Source: Plasmopara viticola (taxonomy: Eukaryota; Oomycota; Peronosporomycetes; Peronosporales; Peronosporaceae). Taken from it: a DNA stretch of 64,000 nucleotides. Shown piece after piece: positions 58,501 through 64,000 of this stretch. The position numbers and the translations under genes are program-made. The number at the start of each line of letters is the position of its first letter. The first letter of the stretch is position 1. The DNA lies in NCBI GenBank assembly GCA_001695595.3, contig MBPM02000082.1, positions 277,818-341,817 of the forward strand, written 5' to 3'. A model generated the notes under the pieces. That model was not told where the DNA came from. It saw only the letters and a program-made list of their open reading frames with translations, and did not search any database.

Positions 58501-61500
58501 TCTCAGCGCTCCAACAGAATGATTCTACACTCCGTTGTGGCTCTATTCCATCTGAGCATGTCTAGAGCGCTAGAAAGGACGTATTTTTGCTTTACAACGT
58601 CTCCGCGATCCAACAGAATGATTATACACTTCGTTGGGGCTCTATTGCGTCTATGCATGTCTAGAGCGCTAGAAAGGACGTATTTTTGCTTTACAACGTC
58701 TCCGCGCTCCAAAAGATTGATTATACACTTCGTTGGGGTTCTATTGCATCTGTGCATGTCTAGAGCGATAGAAAGGACGTTTCTTTGGCCGTACAATGTC
58801 TTAGCGCTTCACATATGATTAAACACTTCGATGTAGCTCTATTCCATCTGTGCATGTCTAGAGCGCTAGAAAGGACGTATATGTGGCCGTACAACGTCTC
58901 AGCGCTCCAACAGAATGATTGTACACTTCGTTGGGGCTCTATTGCATCTGTGCATGTCTAGAGCGATAGAAAGGACGTATCTGTTGCCGTACAACGTCTC
59001 AGCGCTCCAACAGAATGATTATACACTTCGTTGGGGCTCTATTGCATCTATGCATGTCTAGAGCGATAGAAAGAACGTATCTGTGGCCGTACTACGTTTC
59101 AGCGCTCCAACGGAATAATTATACACTTCGTTGGGGCTTTTTGCATCTGTGCATGTCTAGAGCGATAGAAAGGACGTATTTTTGGCCGTAAACGTCTCAC
59201 CGGTTCAACAGAATGATTATACACTTCGTTGGGGCTCTATTGCATCTGGGCATGTCTAGAGCGTTTGGAAGGACGAATTTTTGGCCGTATAACGTCTCAC
59301 CGCTCCAACAGAATGATTATACACTTTGTTGGGGCTCTATTGCATCTCTGCATGTCATAATAGATAGAAAGGACGTATCTGTGGCCATACAGCGTCTCGG
59401 CGCTCCAAAAGAATGATTATACACTTCGTTGGGGCTCTATTGCATCTGTGCATGTCTAGAGCGATAGAAAGGACGTATCTGTTGCCGTACAACGTCACAG
59501 CCCTCCAACAGAATGATTATACACTTCGTTGGGGCTCTATTGCATCTGTGCATGTCTAGAGCGATAGAAAGGACGTATCCGTTGCCGTACAACGTCTCCG
59601 CGCTCCAACAGAATAATTTAACACTTCGTTGGGGCTCTATTGCATCTATGCATGTCTAGAGCGCTAGAAAGGACGTATTTTTGCTTTACAACGTCACAGC
59701 GCTCCAGCAGAATGAATATACACTTCGTTGGGGCTTTATTGCATCTGAGCATGTCTAGAGCGCTAGAAAGGACGTATCTGTAGCCGTACAACGTCACAGC
59801 GCTCCAACAGAATGATTCTACACTCCGTTGTGGCTCTATTCCATCTGAGCATGTTTAGAGCGCTAGATAGGACGTCTTTTTGCTTTACAACGTCTCCGCG
59901 CTCCAAAAGAATGATTATACACTTCGTTGGGGCTCTATTGCATCTATGCATGTCTAGAGCGATAGAAAGGACGTATCTGTGGCCGTACAACGTCTCAGCG
60001 CTCCAACGGAATAATTATACACTTCGTTGGGGCTCTGTTGCATCTGTGCATGTCTAGAGCGATAGAAAAGACGTATCTGTTGCCGTACAACGTCACAGCG
60101 CTCCAACAAAATGATTATACACTTCGTTGGGGCTCTATTGCATCTGTGCATGTCTAGAGCGATAGAAAGGACGTATCTGTGGCCGTACAACGTCACAGCG
60201 CTCCAACAGAATGATTCTACACTCCGTTGTGGCTCTATTCCATCTGGGTATGTCTTGAGCAATAGAAAAGACGTATACGTTGCCGTAAAACGTCTCCGCG
60301 TTCCAACAGAATTATTATACACTCCGTTATGGCTCTATTGCATCTGTGCATATCTAAAGCGATGGAAAGGACCTTTCTGTGGCCGTCCAACGTCTCAGCG
60401 CTCCAACAGAATGATTAAACACTTCGTTGGGGCTCTATTCCATCTGTGCATGTCTATATATAGAAAAGACGTATCTGTTGCCGTACAACGTCACAGCGCT
60501 CCAACAGAATGATTATACACTTCGTTAGGGCTCTATTGCATCTGTGCATGTCTAGAGCGAAAGAAAGGACGTCTTTTTGGCCGTACAATGTCTCAGCGCT
60601 TCACATATGATTAAACACTTCGATGTAGCTCTATTCCATCTGTGCATGTCTAGAGCGATAGAAAGGACGTATCTGTGGCCGTACAACGTCACAGCGCTCC
60701 AACAGAATGATTCTACACTCCGTTGTGGCTCTATTCCATCTGAGCATGTCTTGAGCGATAGAAAGGACGTATTTTTGGCCGTAAACGTCTCACCGGTTCA
60801 GCAGAGTGATTATACACTTCGTTGCGACTCTATTGCATCTGGGCATGTCAAGGGCGTAAGAAAGGACGTATTTTTGGCCGTAAACGTCTCACCGGTTCAA
60901 CAGAATGATTATACACTTTGTTGGGGCTCTATTGCATCTCTGCATATCATAACAGATAGAAAGGACGTATCTGTGGCCGTACAACATCTCCGCGCTCCAA
61001 CAGAATGATTATACACTTCGTTGGGGCTTTATTGCATCTCTGCATGTCTAGAGCGATCGAAAGGACGTATCTGTTGCCGTACAACGTCACAGCGCTCCAA
61101 CAGAATGATTATACATTTCGTTGGGGCTCTATTGCATCTATGCATGTCTAGAGCGATAGAAAGGACGTATCTGTGGCCGTACAATGTCTCATCGCTCCAA
61201 CCGAATAATTATACACTTCGTTGGGGCTCTGTTGCATCTGTGCATGTCTAGAGCGATAGAAAGGACGTATTTTTGGCCGTAAACGTCTCACCGGTTCAAC
61301 AGAATAATTATACACTTTGTTGGGGCTCTATAACATCTGTGCATGTCTAGAGCGATAGAAAGGACGTATTTGTTGCCGTACAACGTCTCCGCGCTCCAAC
61401 AGAATGATTTTACACTCTGTTCCGGCTCTATTGCATCTGTGCATGTCTAGAGCGATAGAAAGGACGTATCTGTTGCCGTACAACGTCACAGCGCTCCAAC

Positions 61501-64000
61501 AGAATGATTCTACACTCCGTTGTGGCTCTATTCCATCTGAGCATGTCTAGAGCGCTAGAAAGGACGTATTTTTGCTTTACAACGTCTCCGCGCTCCAAAA
61601 AAATGATTATACACTTCGTTAGGGCTCTATTGCATCTGTGCATGTCTAGAGCGAAAGAAAGGACGTCTCTTTGGCCGTACAATGTCTCAGCGCTTCACAT
61701 ATGATTAAACACTTCGATGTAGCTCTATTCCATCTGTGCATTTCGAGAGCGATAGAAAAGACGTATATGTGGCCGTACAACGTCTCAGCGCTCCAACAGA
61801 ATGATTGTACTTTTCGTTGGGGCTCTATTGCATCTGTGCATGTCTAGAGCGCTAGAAAGGACGTCTTTTTGTTTACAACGTCTCCGCGCTCCAAAAGAAT
61901 CATTTTACACTTCGTTGGGGCTCTATTGCATCTGTGCATGTCTAGAGCGAAAGAAAGGACGTCTCTTTGGCCGTACAATGTCTCAGCGCTTCACATATGA
62001 TTAAACACTTCGATGTAGCTCTATTCCATCTGTGCATGTCTAGAGAGATAGAAAAGACGTATATGTGGCCGTACAACGTCTCAGCGCTCCAACAGAATGA
62101 TTATTCACTTCGTTGTGGCTCTATTGCTTCTGGGCATGTCAAGAGCGTTAGAAAGGACGAATATTTGGCCGTATAAAGTCTCACCACTCTAACAGAATGA
62201 TTATACACTTTGTTGGGGCTCTATTGCATCTTCGCATGTCATAACAGATAGAAAGGACGTATCTGTGGTCGTACAGCGTCTCAGCGATCCAACAGAATGA
62301 TTATACACTTTGTTGGGGCTCTATCGCATCTGTGCATGTCTAGAGCGCTAGAAAGAACGTATTTTTGCTTTACAACGTCTCCGCGCTCCAACAGAATGAT
62401 TATACACTTCGTTGGGGCTCTATTGCATCTATGCATGTCCAGAGCGCTAGAAAGGACGTATTTTTGCTTTACAACGTCTCCGCGATCCAACAGAATGATT
62501 ATACACTTCGTTGGGGCTCTATTGCATTTATGCATGTCCAGAGCGCTAGAAAGGACGTATTTTTGCTTTACAACGTCTCCGCGCTCCAACAGAATGATTC
62601 TACACTTCGTTGGGGCTCTATTGCATCTGTGCATATCTAGAGCGATGGAAAGGACTTTCTGTGGCCGTCCAACGTCTCAGCGCTCCAACGGAAAAATTAT
62701 ACACTTCGTTGAGGCTCTATTGCCTCTCTGCATGTCTAGAGCGCTAGAAAAGACGTATCTGTGGCCGTACAACGTCGCAGCGCTCCAACGGAATGATTAT
62801 ACACATCGTCGGGGCTCTTTTGCATCTCTGCATGTCTAGAGCGAAAGAAAGATCGTATCTGTTGCGTACAACGTTTCAGCGCTCCAACAGAATGATTATA
62901 CACTTCGTTGGGGCCCTATTGCATCTATGCATGTCTAGAGCGACAGAAAGGACGTATCTGTGGCCGTCTAACGTCTCAGCGCTCCAATAGAATGATATTA
63001 CACTTCGTTGGGGCTCTGTTGCATCTGTGCATGTCTGGAGCGATAGAATGGACGTGTTTTTGGCCGTATAACGTCTCACCGCTCCATCACAATGATTATA
63101 CACTTTGTTGGGGCTCTATTACCTCTGTGCATGCCAAGAGCGATAGAAACGACGTATCTGTTGCCGTACAACGTCTCAGCGCTCCAACAGAATGATTATA
63201 CACTCCGTTGGGGCTCTATTCCATCTGTGTATGTCTTGAGCGATAGAAAAGACGTATCCGTTGCCGTACAACGTCTCCGCGCTCCAACAGAATTATTATA
63301 CACTTCGTTGGAGCTCTATTGCATCTGTGCATGTCTAGAGCGATAGAAAGGACGTATTTGTTGCCGTACATCGTCACAGCGCTCCAACAGAATGATTATA
63401 CACTTCGTTGGGGCTCTATTGCATCTGTGCATGTCTAGAGCGATAGAAAGGACGTATCTGTTGCCGTACAACGTCACAGCGCTCCACCAGAATGATTCTA
63501 CACTCCGTTGTAGCTCTATTCCATCTGAGCATGTCTAGAGCGCTAGAAAGGACGTATTTTCGCTTTACAACGTCTCAGCGCTCCAACAGAATAATTATAC
63601 ACTTCGTTGGGGCTCTATTGCATCTGTGCATGTCTAGAGCACTAGAAAAGACGTATTTTTGCTTTACAACGTCTCCGCGCTTCAAAAGAAAGATTATACA
63701 CTTCGTTGGGGCTCTATCACATCTGTACATGTCTAGACGACAGAAGGACGTATCTGTTGCCGTACAACGTCACAGCGCTCCAACAGAATGATTCTACTCT
63801 CCGTTGTAGCTCTATTCCATCTGAGCATGTCTAGCGCGCTAGAAAGGACGTATTTTTGCTTTACAACGTCTCAGCGCTCCTATTGCATCTGTGCATGTCT
63901 AGAGCGCTAAAAAGGACGTATCTGTTGCCGTACAACGTCTCAGCGCTCCAACAGGATGATTATACACATCGTCGGGGCTCTATTGCATCTGTGCATGTCT

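Larger units (their letters stand above)
49329..64000 (+). repeat. Satellite block D: younger subfamily, plus orientation, runs off the window
   Basis: About 147 units of 100 bp. At least three monomer types alternate. Type 1 has GAGCGATAGAAAGGACGTAT then CTGTTGCCGTACAACG. Type 2 has GAGCGCTAGAAAGGACGTAT then TTTTGCTTTACAACG. Type 3 has ATATCTAGAGCGATGGAAAG then CTTATCTGTGGCCGTCCAACG. All share AGCGCTCCAACAGAATGATT and ATACACTTCGTTGGGGCTCT. Open frames of 60-180 codons on both strands arise because monomers have few stops in some frames. They are not genes. Confidence 0.95.

Noticed and set aside
50138..63791. Dozens of 60-181-codon open frames with near-repeated peptides on both strands
   Set aside because: They are translations of the 100-bp satellite. 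The unit is not a multiple of three, so frames rotate through the monomer, and the same DNA is open on both strands. There are no start context, termination or domain signals.
42420..64000. CRISPR-like array
   Set aside because: The units are contiguous 100-bp monomers that vary along their whole length, without short exact repeats separating unique spacers, and the genome is eukaryotic.

Overview
The window looks like nuclear DNA of a plant-associated oomycete (Peronosporales-type; genus not determinable from the sequence alone). The evidence is a family of secreted GH28 polygalacturonases, genes that are intronless or carry very short GT-AG introns, a core-promoter motif resembling the oomycete initiator (TCATT...CATTTT) just upstream of the polygalacturonase starts, a PX-AGC kinase, and decayed Gypsy-type retroelements. 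No bacterial operon structure, rRNA, tRNA or CRISPR array was found.

Layout. The extreme left edge holds the 5' end of a TMEM184/Ostalpha-like membrane protein (minus strand, running off the window). Next come a ruined polygalacturonase and an intact three-exon NUDIX (diphosphoinositol polyphosphate phosphohydrolase-like) gene. From 1.9 to 12.9 kb and from 14.2 to 21 kb the DNA is AT-rich, full of stops and without intact genes. It holds retroelement debris, short palindromes and a second polygalacturonase relic (13.4-14.1 kb). From 21 to 31 kb lies a polygalacturonase cluster. PG1 (minus) and PG2 (plus) are nearly identical and head to head in an inverted repeat centred at 23,533.5. PG3 (minus) converges on PG2. 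A third relic beyond PG3 retains only upstream DNA. It is followed by the tail of a second NUDIX gene, so the PG/NUDIX tail-to-tail pair seen at the left edge has been duplicated. A Gypsy integrase relic lies at 31.9-32.4 kb. A normal gene island follows: a lipase (plus) convergent with a PX-AGC protein kinase (minus).

From about 42.4 kb to the end of the window (over 21 kb, roughly 215 units) the sequence is one tandem satellite with a 100-bp monomer. It has four blocks of alternating orientation, two sequence subfamilies and nested higher-order periods (about 496, 699 and 2,094 bp). The array runs off the right edge. Its many apparent ORFs are by-products of a repeat that is fairly open in several frames.

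How the genes relate: the polygalacturonases would be secreted to cut pectin in plant cell walls and share a common upstream module about 290 bp before the start codon. The NUDIX, lipase, kinase and TMEM184-like genes look like ordinary cellular genes that flank or were carried along with the cluster. The features most worth a second look are the inverted, apparently gene-converted PG pair, the conserved PG upstream module with a palindrome-expanded copy, and the inverting, multi-level satellite array.
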